Shown here: positions 5,869-14,569 of the stretch, piece by piece | How positions within the stretch are numbered: position 1 is the stretch's first letter | How the letters are laid out: every line of letters starts with the position of its first letter | Made by a program: the position numbers and the translations under genes | Notes under the pieces: generated by a model | Databases searched by the model: none | The model's input: only the letters and a program-made list of their open reading frames with translations | Told to the model about the DNA's origin: nothing | From: a virus | Length of the DNA: 23,900 nt | Virus record (IMG/VR): IMGVR_UViG_3300031227_003385 | Span: 1-23,900 of that record | Reading direction: 5' to 3' (one strand)

Positions 5869-7162
5869 GTTTCCAGAAAAGCTTAGTTTCCTGTTTAAGC
5901 GCCTACGCTACAAAATAGCGAGGGGTGGCCGTGGTTCTGCCAAGTCTTGGAGTTTTGCCAGGGCTTTGTTGATTATCGGCGTAGAGAGGAAGATACGTAT
6001 CCTGTGTGCCAGGGAAGTTCAGCTTTCAATCAAGCAATCAGTCCATAAGCTACTGAAGGACCAAATAGAGCTAATGGAACTGTCTGAATACTATGAGGTA
6101 TTGGAGAGTGGTATCGGGTGCATTAACGGTACAGAGATCAATTTTACAGGCCTGTCTACACTCACGGTTGACACAATTAAATCATTTGAGGGTGTTGACA
6201 TATGCTGGATTGAAGAAGGGCAGGCAATATCTAAACGGTCCTGGGATATCCTAATCCCAACCATTCGAAAAGAAGAATCTGAAATCTGGATCACCTATAA
6301 TCCTGACCTTGAAACAGACGAAACCCATCAACGATTTACAATCCATCAACCTAAGCACTGTATCAACGCTGAAATGAACTGGCGTGACAATCCCTGGTTC
6401 AGTGGAGTACTGGAAGAAGAAAGACTGCACTGTAAAGAGAACAGCCCCGACGATTACGATAATATATGGGAAGGCAAATGCAGATCCGCAGTTGATGGAG
6501 CTATCTATTTCAAGCAGATCCAGGAAGCAGAGACACAGGGCCGTGTGTGCAACGTGCCGTATGATCCAATGTTGAAAGTACATGTGGTGGTCGATCTTGG
6601 GTTCAATGATGCTATGTCAATCGGTATGATCCAGAAGCATGTATCAGGCTTAAGGCTCATAGATTACATAGAGGAAAACCAGAAGACGCTTGATGAATAC
6701 TCCACGTTGCTGAAAGAAAGAGATTACAATTGGGGTAAGGTCTACCTACCATTTTCAGATGGGTTCTCAAAGGACGTTAAGACCGGCAAGGGGTGTGATG
6801 ATATATTCAAGGCCCTTGGGTGGGATGTGGTCAACAAGACAGAGATTGCGTCAGCGGCAGTCGAGGATGGCATTAAGCAAACCAGGATGTTGTTCCGTCA
6901 AATGTATTTCGACAAGGATAAATGCGCTGGTCTAATCGAGGCCCTAAGAAGATACAGACGGCATATAAACAGAAAGACCAACGCCGCCGGAAGTCCAGTG
7001 CATGACGATTTTTCACATGGTGCTGACATGCTCCGGTACGTGGCTATAAATATAGACCATATGACCAATGAAGATGTCGACCGTAAAGAGATCCTAAAGA
7101 AACTATCAATCACCAAATCAAGACTATACGCCGGTGACAATTCCGGCGGCTGGATGGGATAA
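5834..7162 (+). CDS. terL: terminase large subunit (PBSX/Terminase_3-like)
   Basis: This encodes 442 residues. It is the packaging motor ATPase and nuclease, docking on the portal. Walker A is GGRGSAKS (31-38); Walker B with the catalytic acid is VDICWIEE (121-128). The RNase H-like nuclease domain shows its metal-binding acids in VVDLGFNDA (252-260, D254), PFSDG (D309) and HDDFSHGADMLRY (390-402). Length fits this family. The start is GTG 5834 or ATG 5840, both inside the end of terS; neither has a strong separate site, so the two terminase genes are probably coupled. The portal start overlaps the stop by one base. Confidence 0.95.
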   Translation: MTMTTAKTIQPEFPEKLSFLFKRLRYKIARGGRGSAKSWSFARALLIIGVERKIRILCAREVQLSIKQSVHKLLKDQIELMELSEYYEVLESGIGCINGTEINFTGLSTLTVDTIKSFEGVDICWIEEGQAISKRSWDILIPTIRKEESEIWITYNPDLETDETHQRFTIHQPKHCINAEMNWRDNPWFSGVLEEERLHCKENSPDDYDNIWEGKCRSAVDGAIYFKQIQEAETQGRVCNVPYDPMLKVHVVVDLGFNDAMSIGMIQKHVSGLRLIDYIEENQKTLDEYSTLLKERDYNWGKVYLPFSDGFSKDVKTGKGCDDIFKALGWDVVNKTEIASAAVEDGIKQTRMLFRQMYFDKDKCAGLIEALRRYRRHINRKTNAAGSPVHDDFSHGADMLRYVAINIDHMTNEDVDRKEILKKLSITKSRLYAGDNSGGWMG

Positions 7163-9087
7163 TGAGCGATAAAGCCAAAGATCAAGACATACACGAAGAC
7201 CTGAAAGACGACTTCAAGGAATCATACGGCGCGTTCTCGGAAATGCACACAGAAATGGTGGATGATCAGGAGTTTATAGCCGGTAACAACCATTGGCCTA
7301 AGCCCGTCAAGGATGATCGTGAGGGTGATGATAGACCATGCCTGGTGATCAACAAGCTTCCCGCATATGCCGACCAGCTTCAAGGCGATGTTAGACAAAA
7401 CCGAATGCAGATTAAAATCAGAGCAGTTGACAGCCAAGCAGACCCGAAGACAGCCACAGTCCTACAGGGCATGGTTAAGAACATAGAAACCGTTTCGAAC
7501 GCTCAGTCTGCTTATATCACCGCAATGGATCAAGTCGCGGTGTGCGGCAAGGGTGCATGGCGGGTTGTAACAGAATACACAGACGATGATACGTTTGATC
7601 AGGATATTTTCATACGCAGAATAAAAAATTCGCTCACTGTCTTTCCTGACCCAATGGCCAATAATTGGTCATATGATGATGGCGGGTATATGTTTATCAC
7701 TGAGGAAATCAGACGGTCAGAGTTTAAAGCCACATGGCCGAACGCTGACCCTTGTAACTTTGAGGATAGCGGGGATGATGACCTGATATGGTATCAGCAA
7801 GAAACTGTCCGAATCGCTGAGTGCTACAAAAAGGTGATGAAGAAATCTAAGCTTTACGCGGTCAGGACGGTCGATGGCGAATTGCTTACACTTAGGGACC
7901 TGAAAGGGCTTGCCGAAGGATATGAGATCATTAAAGAACGCGACGTGGTATCTCATGATATCAAGCATTACAAGCTGTCAGGTAAGGAAATCCTTGAAAC
8001 TAAAGATTACCCGGGTAAATGGTTCCCGATAGTCCTGATTTGGGGTAAAGAGCTTAATATTCAAGGCAGGACCATTTATAGAGGCATTGTCAGACACGCA
8101 AAGGACAGCCAGCGCTTATACAATTATTACAGATCACAAGGTGCTGAAGCGGTCGCGCTGTCTCCAAAGGCTCCATTTATTGCCACAGCGAAACAGGTTG
8201 AAGGCTATGAGCAAATATGGCAAGGGGCGAATAAAAAGAATCATGCAGTTCTCTTGTATAATCCTGACCCTGAAGCACAAGGAGCGCCACAGAGACAATA
8301 CGGCAAGCCGGTCGAAACTGGCATACAAAACGAGGTCATGATAGCAGACCAGGAGCTACACGACACGACAGGCTTACAGCAATCGTCATTAGGTCAGAGA
8401 TCCAACGAGAAGTCAGGCATTGCCATATCAGAGCGTAAAAAACAGGGTGACAGGGGTCAATTTGCTTATGTTGATAATCTTGCCAGGGGCATAGCTTACG
8501 GCGGCAAGGTGGTGGTTGATTTGGTCCCGCATTATTGGGACACAGCACGAACCGCACGATTAGGGCTTGATGATGGCGGGACAGAGTTTGTGCAGGTCAA
8601 TGAGGAGTTTGTGGACGATAAGAACAAAACGGTAAAGCACGATCTGAAAGTCGGCAAATATGATGTGGTTGTGGACGTTGGGCCAGCTTACCAGACACAG
8701 CGTGAGGAATCAGCAAATATTATGCTTGAGTTCATAGACAAGTATCCGGCAAGCGCTCCGCTGGTGGGTGATATCCTGGCCGGTAATTTGGACTTTGCCG
8801 AAGCGGAGAGAGTAGCCAAGCGCCTGAAAACAATCGTGCCCCCTGACGCGCTTGAGGCTTCCGATGATGTAGATCCGGTAGATGATAACGAGCCTCCCAA
8901 AGAACCGCCTCCACCTAACCCGGTGGAACAGTTAGCAATTGCAAAGGCTGAGGCTGAAGTTGAAGGCCAGATACTTGAGAACAAAAAGACAGAGGCCGAG
9001 ATTGCAAAAATACAGGCTGAGACTGAGAAAGTCGGCATAGAGTCAAGAGAAACGGTTTACGGATTAGATAATGATCAAACTAAATAA
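7162..9087 (+). CDS. portal protein, P22 gp1-like
   Basis: This encodes 641 residues. The dodecameric portal forms the DNA channel at one head vertex and binds the terminase. The N-terminal part has the FIAGNNHWPKPV and RPCLVINKLPAYADQLQGD phrases, followed by the VRQNRMQIKIR strand typical of P22-type portals. The core includes YPGKWFPIVLIWGKEL and GIVRHAKDSQRLYNYYRSQ, also hallmark stretches. The C-terminus (about residues 590-641) is a proline-rich linker then a charged coiled coil (QLAIAKAEAEVEGQIL, KTEAEIAKIQAETEK), a short version of the barrel found in P22 gp1. ATG overlaps the TerL stop (TAATG). Confidence 0.95.
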   Translation: MSDKAKDQDIHEDLKDDFKESYGAFSEMHTEMVDDQEFIAGNNHWPKPVKDDREGDDRPCLVINKLPAYADQLQGDVRQNRMQIKIRAVDSQADPKTATVLQGMVKNIETVSNAQSAYITAMDQVAVCGKGAWRVVTEYTDDDTFDQDIFIRRIKNSLTVFPDPMANNWSYDDGGYMFITEEIRRSEFKATWPNADPCNFEDSGDDDLIWYQQETVRIAECYKKVMKKSKLYAVRTVDGELLTLRDLKGLAEGYEIIKERDVVSHDIKHYKLSGKEILETKDYPGKWFPIVLIWGKELNIQGRTIYRGIVRHAKDSQRLYNYYRSQGAEAVALSPKAPFIATAKQVEGYEQIWQGANKKNHAVLLYNPDPEAQGAPQRQYGKPVETGIQNEVMIADQELHDTTGLQQSSLGQRSNEKSGIAISERKKQGDRGQFAYVDNLARGIAYGGKVVVDLVPHYWDTARTARLGLDDGGTEFVQVNEEFVDDKNKTVKHDLKVGKYDVVVDVGPAYQTQREESANIMLEFIDKYPASAPLVGDILAGNLDFAEAERVAKRLKTIVPPDALEASDDVDPVDDNEPPKEPPPPNPVEQLAIAKAEAEVEGQILENKKTEAEIAKIQAETEKVGIESRETVYGLDNDQTK

Positions 9088-9670
9088 ATGCGACAGAGAC
9101 GTGAAGATATCAAATGAGATTGCATTCATCCTTGGTGACGGTTGGAGCGCCCAGAACGATCTTGAGAAAATGCGAGACTTCCACCTGCAGGTTGATTATT
9201 CAAGCCTGGGTAGGTCCATAAAGCTTTTAGATCGTTGCTCACACTGGTTTAACGTGGACGCCGACTGTGCCATTCATTGGGCTGGTACGTTACCGGAAAT
9301 AAGACCAGAGGGTGGTATGCCTATCAAACACACCCTGGGCGAGTGTCGGAATTTTGACGCTGATTGGGATATCATAGGTAAGTTGTGGAAATTAGACGAA
9401 ATTATGTGGCATGGCTCGTCGGCTCTGTTCGCTGTCATGGCATGTCACGAAATGGGATATAAGAAAATTGTACTTGGTGGTTGTCCTCTTGATTCGAAAG
9501 GGCATTGGTACTGGTCAGACCTTGACGTTCCTGGGCCTATCTGGAACGCAGAGACGTATCAATCCTGGTTTGAGTACATTAGGACGGAACCATCAAGCAA
9601 AGTACGTTCATTTAGCGGTTATACGGCTCAGATGTTGGGCGAACCTACAAGGGAGTGGTTACTTGAATAA
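9071..9670 (+). CDS. GT42/DUF115-like protein, paralog 1
   Basis: This encodes 199 residues starting inside the end of the portal gene. It is one of three related proteins in the window. It shares FILGDGWS near the N-terminus, a Ser/Gly-rich turn followed by an aliphatic strand, HEMGYKKIVLGGCPLD, then GHWYW, and a C-terminal SGYTAQMLGEPTREWL. The pattern of G-x-G near the start plus SGxxAxxxAxxxGxxxIxLxGxD in the middle resembles sialyltransferase family GT42 and the DUF115/MptE-like Rossmann proteins. A nucleotide-sugar or pyrophosphate-transfer activity is therefore plausible. Similarity is by motif only and is not proof of activity. The gene sits between portal and scaffold. Confidence 0.62.
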   Translation: MIKLNKCDRDVKISNEIAFILGDGWSAQNDLEKMRDFHLQVDYSSLGRSIKLLDRCSHWFNVDADCAIHWAGTLPEIRPEGGMPIKHTLGECRNFDADWDIIGKLWKLDEIMWHGSSALFAVMACHEMGYKKIVLGGCPLDSKGHWYWSDLDVPGPIWNAETYQSWFEYIRTEPSSKVRSFSGYTAQMLGEPTREWLLE

Positions 9671-10313
9671 AAACACTATTTACCCGACAAAAGTTGTAAT
9701 TACAAAGCCGGATCAAAGATACACACCTGAGGAATTGGAACGCGCTGACCTTAGACCGGAACCAAAAAGGGATGTTCTCCTGATTGTTGGTGATGCGACC
9801 GACGTGATTGGCGATCTGAGACAGTTTATTGATATCGGGGTTGAGTTTGACACCATGGCACTCAACTACAGCGCTAAGATTATACCATGGAGCATTCAGC
9901 ATTTTGTAGCCGGTGATTCTCACATGCGAGACATGCAGAAACAGGCCAAAAAGCTTGATGACAGGGTGGTTAAACATTGCTGGAATCCTAATAGCTTTGG
10001 GTTCGATGTGCGATGGATTAGGCGATTCGGGGGAGGCTGGACCGGCACAACCGCAATGCTTGGGTTAAAGGTAGGAATCGCTCTTGATTATCTTCGGATA
10101 GTCCTTGCCGGTATTCCCATGGATAACTCAGGTAATTGGTACGCTCCGGCGCTTCCTGATGATGATGTAAAAAAGGATAAGGATCATAGACACCATTTAT
10201 GGAAATGGACAGAGATAGCCGGTCGGCCGCTTGGTAGATTTATCCGGTCTATGTCTGGTAACACTTTAGATTTATTCGGTGAGCCTACGAAAGATTGGCT
10301 CGAAATGAAATGA
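9663..10313 (+). CDS. GT42/DUF115-like protein, paralog 2
   Basis: This encodes 216 residues from TTG 9663, chosen for GGGAG (9651-9655) 7 bp upstream. The frame is open further left, but that part lies wholly within paralog 1. Shared features with paralogs 1 and 3 are DVLLIVGDATDVIGD near residue 45, GGWTGTTAMLGLKVGIALDY, RIVLAGIPMDNSGNWYAP and SMSGNTLDLFGEPTKDWL. The first glycine motif is degenerate (GDATD in place of GDGxS), so this copy may have changed substrate or lost activity. The 8-bp overlap with paralog 1 suggests tandem duplication and coupling. Confidence 0.62.
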   Translation: MNKNTIYPTKVVITKPDQRYTPEELERADLRPEPKRDVLLIVGDATDVIGDLRQFIDIGVEFDTMALNYSAKIIPWSIQHFVAGDSHMRDMQKQAKKLDDRVVKHCWNPNSFGFDVRWIRRFGGGWTGTTAMLGLKVGIALDYLRIVLAGIPMDNSGNWYAPALPDDDVKKDKDHRHHLWKWTEIAGRPLGRFIRSMSGNTLDLFGEPTKDWLEMK

Positions 10314-10325
10314 AAGGAAAATAGC

Positions 10326-10550
10326 ATGGCTAAGAAATCTAAGACATACACACAAGACGAGTTAGCGTTGAAGCCAGGGGATATAAAACCAATTTCTATT
10401 GAGTCGATTAAAAAAGCAACGCAGATAGTGGTCAACACGCTGCTGCTTAAACATTTAAAAGCGCTCATTAACGCCGCAAAAAGCAATGACGCCAATTTGA
10501 TCGAGTGCGTAGCTGATTCGGCACAGGCATTTATTGATAGCATAGAATAG
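10326..10550 (+). CDS. small hypothetical protein before scaffold
   Basis: This encodes 74 residues from ATG 10326 with AAGGAAA just upstream. It is a short basic N-terminus followed by two predicted helices (ESIKKATQIVVNTLLLKHL, then NLIECVADSAQAFIDSIE). No family is recognised. The gene lies between the GT-like pair and the scaffold, and it ends with a TAG stop. Confidence 0.65.
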   Translation: MAKKSKTYTQDELALKPGDIKPISIESIKKATQIVVNTLLLKHLKALINAAKSNDANLIECVADSAQAFIDSIE

Positions 10551-10565
10551 AAAGGACCAAAGCAA

Positions 10566-11579
10566 ATGGCAGATGAACAAACCCCGAAGGACGGGATCGA
10601 AGTTGTTTCAAACGATTCCCTACTTCAGACACCAGACACGCCGGTTGAGGAAGACACACCCGCCGTCGAGCCTGAGAAATTGGAAGAAACCCCTCCTGTT
10701 GAACCTGTGGAAGAAATACAGGCCACAGAACCGGAGGCAGAACCAACAACCACAGAACCAATAGAAAACATCCCGGCAGGTACAGAGCCGGAGGCAACAG
10801 AGCCAGTGGCTACGGTCCCTGGTCAAGAAATAGATACCGAACCTGTAACCGTGGAGTCACTTCAGAAGGAAATCATTAAGCTGAATAATCGCCACGGATA
10901 TATGCAGAGACAGATTGAAAAAGGCGGGACCAAGATTATTGACAAAGAAGTACCTATGGTCACGCCTGAGCCAGACCCGACACCAGTGGTGCCAGACTTT
11001 AAGGACCCAAAGCCGTCTCAGGATGACTTTGAGAATTTCGACGAATACAACGATGCTCTTTTAGACTGGAAGGTTGACGCGAAGCTGGCGCAGCAAGAAG
11101 CGGAAAAGACAGCGAAGGAAAATGATGTTGTGGAAAAGGGACTTGTTCAGGATTTCCACAAGAGGCTTGCAGAGGGCGAGGAAAAATACCCTGACTTTGC
11201 AGAGTCAATCACTGACGTAACGGTCCCTTTTAATCATGGCATTGTGAACCTGATACGGGAGACTGACAACCCTGCTGACGTTTCTTATTACCTTGCTAAG
11301 AATAGAAAGGACTGCGCCGCAATAAGTCAAATGACACCAGCAAGAGCAGCAATGGCAATCATAAAAATTGACAAAAAGTTCACAGCGGAGCCGGTTGAAA
11401 AACTGCCATCCGAAGAGCTTGAAAAGATAGCAAGTAAACAAAAATCAATATCATCGGCCCCTGCGCCAATTGTGCCGATAGGCTCTCGCGAGACTGTTAT
11501 TAAAGACAAGAACAAAATGACACAGCGAGAGTATGAACTGACGCGCACGGCAGAGAAAAAGGCCGCTGGTATTTTATAA
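10566..11579 (+). CDS. scaffolding protein
   Basis: This encodes 337 residues, a little longer than P22 gp8. It is identified from position directly before the coat gene and from composition. Residues about 13-95 are a low-complexity Glu/Pro/Thr stretch with repeated (A)TEPEA-like units. LQKEIIKLNNRHGYMQRQIEK is a coiled coil typical of phage scaffolds. EEKYPDFAESI and PADVSYYLAKNRKDCAAISQM match the conserved middle of scaffolds in P22-like phages. The C-terminus is basic and helical (REYELTRTAEKKAAGIL), as expected for the coat-binding end. Scaffold guides coat assembly into the procapsid and leaves before packaging. Confidence 0.82.
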   Translation: MADEQTPKDGIEVVSNDSLLQTPDTPVEEDTPAVEPEKLEETPPVEPVEEIQATEPEAEPTTTEPIENIPAGTEPEATEPVATVPGQEIDTEPVTVESLQKEIIKLNNRHGYMQRQIEKGGTKIIDKEVPMVTPEPDPTPVVPDFKDPKPSQDDFENFDEYNDALLDWKVDAKLAQQEAEKTAKENDVVEKGLVQDFHKRLAEGEEKYPDFAESITDVTVPFNHGIVNLIRETDNPADVSYYLAKNRKDCAAISQMTPARAAMAIIKIDKKFTAEPVEKLPSEELEKIASKQKSISSAPAPIVPIGSRETVIKDKNKMTQREYELTRTAEKKAAGIL

Positions 11580-11594
11580 CCGGAGGTAATTATA

Positions 11595-12857
11595 ATGGCT
11601 GGTACAAACTCATTACTTACCCCATCGATCATAGCCAAGGAAGCTTTAATGCTTCTGAAAAATCAGCTTGTGTTTGGGGGTAAAGTTCATCGGAAGTACA
11701 AGGAGGAATTTGTCAAGGTTGGTGGGTCAATCACGATCCGTAAGCCTGTTAAATTCAAGGTTACAAAGGGACGTACCCGCGTAACTTCAAGAGTCACTGA
11801 AAAGAGCATTCCGCTCACGGTTGCAACCCAGGCCCATGTGTCTTGGGATTTCACCACTGTTGACCTGACCTTAACAATCGAAAACTATAACGAGCGATAC
11901 TTAAACAACGCGGTTGCTGCAATTGCGAATACGATTGATGCTGACCTTGCCGCGCTTTATAAGGACGTTTACAACACTGTGTGGGAGTCTACTGGATACG
12001 TTGATCCGCATTCCTTCATCGTGCTTGGTAAAGCAGCTCAAAAATTGGATGAGGAATCCGTACCCGCCGATAATCGTTGTCTGGTATTGAATCCTTCGGC
12101 TCATTGGTCCATGGCTAACGCCCTTAGAACTGTATATGTTCAGGACATTGCCAAACCTGCATTACGCAAAGGGTATCTTGCTACAATCGCTGGCATGGAA
12201 ATATTTATGGACCAGAATGTCCAGAGTCATACTGCCGGTAATTGGGGTACTGGATCTGGTACCGATGGTACAGGCGTTGAAGTAGCAACAGGCGTTGCGA
12301 GTGCTGGCGAGACTGGCACAACCGCGATTGCACTTTGCGATTTTGACATAACAACTACTAACGTGCTTAATGTGGGCGATGTTTTCACGGTCGCTGGTGT
12401 TTATGCTGTTAATAACATGTCAGGTAATAGTACCGGGCAGCTTCGACAGTTTGTTGTAACCACGGCTGCATCTGCTGGATCTACCGGGACGACTACCGAG
12501 TCCGCTATTACTGTCCATATTGATCCGCCAATGATCGACACAGGCCCGTACAAGACAATTGATACCATGCCTGTTGGTGGCGCGGCTGTTGATATCGTTG
12601 GTCAGATAATCAAGCAAACTCCAGAGAACCTTGCGTTTCACAAAAATGCGTTCGCGCTGGTTGTTATTCCTCTTGAAATTCCTGATGGTGCGAGCTTTGC
12701 AGCAAGGGCAACAGATAAGGACACTGGCCTGAGTATTCGGATCCTTAAATGGTACGATGGCGATAACGATGTAGAGAGTATTCGCCTTGACGTGCTGTAT
12801 GGCGTTAAAACTCTTTATCCTGAACTTGCTTGCCGTTTACTTGGCGCGCAGGTCTGA
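11595..12857 (+). CDS. major coat protein, P22 gp5-like
   Basis: This encodes 420 residues. GGAGGT (11582-11587) precedes the ATG. The N-terminal phrase NSLLTPSIIAKEALMLLKNQ and the ITIRKPVKFKV strand are hallmarks of P22-type coat proteins (HK97 fold). VLNVGDVFTVAGVYAVN (257-273) followed by QLRQFVV is the typical I-domain strand pair. A Gly/Thr-rich loop (about 213-245) precedes it. The C-terminus (SIRILKWYDGDNDVESIRLDVLYG) fits the same family. Pieces of a diverged second coat gene are found at 2273-2554. Confidence 0.94.
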   Translation: MAGTNSLLTPSIIAKEALMLLKNQLVFGGKVHRKYKEEFVKVGGSITIRKPVKFKVTKGRTRVTSRVTEKSIPLTVATQAHVSWDFTTVDLTLTIENYNERYLNNAVAAIANTIDADLAALYKDVYNTVWESTGYVDPHSFIVLGKAAQKLDEESVPADNRCLVLNPSAHWSMANALRTVYVQDIAKPALRKGYLATIAGMEIFMDQNVQSHTAGNWGTGSGTDGTGVEVATGVASAGETGTTAIALCDFDITTTNVLNVGDVFTVAGVYAVNNMSGNSTGQLRQFVVTTAASAGSTGTTTESAITVHIDPPMIDTGPYKTIDTMPVGGAAVDIVGQIIKQTPENLAFHKNAFALVVIPLEIPDGASFAARATDKDTGLSIRILKWYDGDNDVESIRLDVLYGVKTLYPELACRLLGAQV

Positions 12858-12874
12858 TTTAACCTTTTAACCAC

Positions 12875-12901
12875 ATGGTGGGGTCTAACCGGCCCCACCA
12901 T
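12875..12901 (+). terminator. strong stem-loop after the coat gene
   Basis: A perfect 9-bp stem, ATGGTGGGG (12875-12883) with CCCCACCAT (12893-12901), encloses a 9-base loop that could add two more pairs. Only a short T-run follows, so it may be a partial terminator, or an mRNA-stabilising hairpin that keeps coat message abundant. The next gene's ribosome-binding site (TAGG, 12903-12906) lies directly at its base. Confidence 0.6.
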
Positions 12902-12912
12902 TTAGGATGCAA

Positions 12913-13398
12913 ATGTCAGAGCTTAATATCGAGACATACAGCGGGATCATTAAAAAAGATGGTATATTTTTTAAAGCGTATGGGTCAGCAAGGCACAAGG
13001 CGTATCCTGTATGGAAGTATCATAAATACCTTGAGCCGATCATAGTCAAGAATACCAACGAAGACGAGGCGGCTGTCCTGAAGGGCTACAAACACCTTGA
13101 CGTAACAGTAGAAAGAGGATCGTTTCTATTTAACTACATGATCGATCTTGAGGACTTCACAGAGCGACAATTAAGCGTTTATATTCAAGACGAGTTTGAC
13201 CTTGACTTACCACCAGAGGCCGGGATTGAAAAGCTTATCCAAGCAGTATGGAAACTCACATTAAACCACCCTGACAATAAAGATCGGATTGTTCTCTTAG
13301 CTCAGTCTGTCAAGATGAACTATGACGAAACGGTCCTTGAAATTCGCAAATTAGCATCAAATTTTGAAGAAACAGAAAGCGAGGTTTTTTATGCCTGA
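12913..13398 (+). CDS. hypothetical head-region protein
   Basis: This encodes 161 residues from ATG 12913, with TAGG at 12903-12906; an in-frame ATG at 12907 is the alternative. It starts with strand-rich sequence (YSGIIKKDGIFFKAYGSARH, KYLEPIIVKN). An acidic middle (LEDFTERQLSVYIQDEFDLD) and a helical end follow. No characterised family is recognised. The position between coat and the gp4-like gene suggests a head-completion or decoration role, which is inference from location. Confidence 0.7.
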   Translation: MSELNIETYSGIIKKDGIFFKAYGSARHKAYPVWKYHKYLEPIIVKNTNEDEAAVLKGYKHLDVTVERGSFLFNYMIDLEDFTERQLSVYIQDEFDLDLPPEAGIEKLIQAVWKLTLNHPDNKDRIVLLAQSVKMNYDETVLEIRKLASNFEETESEVFYA

Positions 13399-13627
13399 TC
13401 CAATGGACGGTAAGATAGGTTTTACAAATGATGGTAAGGTTTTCTATATGGCGGCCGAGGCTGTCGGAAACGGCGAGACAAGACCGATAATTCTTACATG
13501 GGAACCAACAATCGCTATTGGGATAGCAGAACACTTACACCACGCGGCCATAAAAGCCCAAGAAGCAATGATGGAGGCAAAAGAAAATGACAGCCCAGGA
13601 ATTGATAAAAGCGGCTCTCCGGATTGA
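13391..13627 (+). CDS. small hypothetical protein
   Basis: This encodes 78 residues from ATG 13391, set by GAGG (13381-13384); an upstream in-frame ATG at 13364 lies within the preceding gene. It has an N-terminal beta part (GKIGFTNDGKVFYMAAEA), an ILTWEPTIAIGIAEHLHHAA helix and an acidic tail. The family is unknown. It overlaps the previous gene by 8 bp and the gp4-like gene by 41 bp. Confidence 0.6.
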   Translation: MPDPMDGKIGFTNDGKVFYMAAEAVGNGETRPIILTWEPTIAIGIAEHLHHAAIKAQEAMMEAKENDSPGIDKSGSPD

Positions 13628-14285
13628 CGTAAAGTCCGGACAGGGACAAACGCCGAGCGACTTCATTATGACTAACTGCCTTGAGGCATTACTCATTATG
13701 CTCAGGTCTTTGGCTGTTGGTGATATGTTCAAGGTGGATGTTGATTCGTTCACACTGGATGGATCAACAAGCTACACCATCGGCTCCGGTGCGACTTTCG
13801 ACACTACCAGGCCGACAAAGATTTTAGGCGGGTATACGAGAGGCTCCGGCATTGACGTCCCGTTTAAAGTCATAGGTGAGGCCAGGTATAGAAGTCTTGG
13901 GTACAAGGATACCGCAGCCGGTGACATGGCGTATCTTTGGTATAATCCGGCTTATGGGTCAACCAAGTTCGGAACGGTCTATGTGTACCCTCCTGCAAGC
14001 GGCACGCTGTACCTACACAACCTGAAACCATTGGCCGAACCTACAGGACTTACGAGCAACGTGCTGTTTCCACCTGAATATGACATGGCTATTAAGTTCA
14101 ATCTTGCAATTCATATTTCACCCGAATTTGGCCGGACGCCCTCAGCAACCACGATCAAACTAGCAAAGGATGGATTGGATCAATTAAGGTCCTATCACGC
14201 CTCTCTGAGGGCCGAGGAAACCATGCTGTCAGACCTTGCAGGAATGTTTAACAGACGATCAAGGGGCGGGTATAGGGGGCAGTGA
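13587..14285 (+). CDS. head-completion / tail accessory protein, gp4-like
   Basis: This encodes 232 residues. It begins with a helix (TAQELIKAALRIDVKSGQ), then a CLEALLIMLRSL helix and a beta-rich middle with RYRSLGYKDTAAGDMAYLWY and GTVYVYPPASGTLYLHNLKP. It ends in a helix carrying an RRSRGGYRGQ tail. This order, and the position between coat and gp10-like genes, match head-to-tail adaptors of P22 gp4 type that bind under the portal after packaging. P22 gp4 is shorter (166 residues), so the match is to the wider group. GGAGG (13573-13577) precedes the ATG. Confidence 0.65.
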   Translation: MTAQELIKAALRIDVKSGQGQTPSDFIMTNCLEALLIMLRSLAVGDMFKVDVDSFTLDGSTSYTIGSGATFDTTRPTKILGGYTRGSGIDVPFKVIGEARYRSLGYKDTAAGDMAYLWYNPAYGSTKFGTVYVYPPASGTLYLHNLKPLAEPTGLTSNVLFPPEYDMAIKFNLAIHISPEFGRTPSATTIKLAKDGLDQLRSYHASLRAEETMLSDLAGMFNRRSRGGYRGQ

Positions 14286-14287
14286 TA

Positions 14288-14569
14288 ATGAAAGACACAA
14301 TCGAGGCGGCCGTCATATCTGTTTTCACAAGCTTGGGATTTATCGGGTTGTTGTTCAGGTGGCAAAATGGCAAGACTGAGAAGATTGAGAAAAAAATGGA
14401 TGATCTTGACGAAAAGTATCTGACAGGCAAGGAACATAAATTATTGTGTGATAACGCAACTCTTAGGCTTGAACAATCCTTTGAGCAGCATTTTACAACA
14501 TTGAGTAATGAGGTTTTTAAGTCAATTCGATCATTAGAGAAAACCATAAACGGTAAGAATAATGGCTAA
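14288..14569 (+). CDS. small membrane-anchored coiled-coil protein
   Basis: This encodes 93 residues from ATG 14288, preceded by AGGGGG (14274-14279). One N-terminal hydrophobic segment (AVISVFTSLGFIGLLF, about 8-23) is followed by a charged coiled coil to the end (TEKIEKKMDDLDEKYL, then SNEVFKSIRSLEKTI). The layout resembles small phage membrane proteins such as spanin-like or holin-associated proteins, but no specific family can be assigned. It is the last plus-strand gene before the HNH insertion. Confidence 0.65.
   Translation: MKDTIEAAVISVFTSLGFIGLLFRWQNGKTEKIEKKMDDLDEKYLTGKEHKLLCDNATLRLEQSFEQHFTTLSNEVFKSIRSLEKTINGKNNG

Noticed and set aside
9411-9662. N-terminal extension of GT-like paralog 2
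   Set aside because: The extra codons lie entirely within paralog 1 in another frame, do not resemble the family, and a TTG with a good site exists at 9663.
10531-11208. Minus-strand frames opposite the scaffold gene, rich in Pro, Leu and Cys
   Set aside because: They are mirror products of the Glu/Pro/Thr-rich repeat in the scaffold gene; no start signal or domain is present.
2273-12700. A diversity-generating retroelement template/variable pair formed by the coat fragments and the coat gene
   Set aside because: The fragments differ from the coat gene at all kinds of positions, not mainly at adenines, and no reverse transcriptase is seen.
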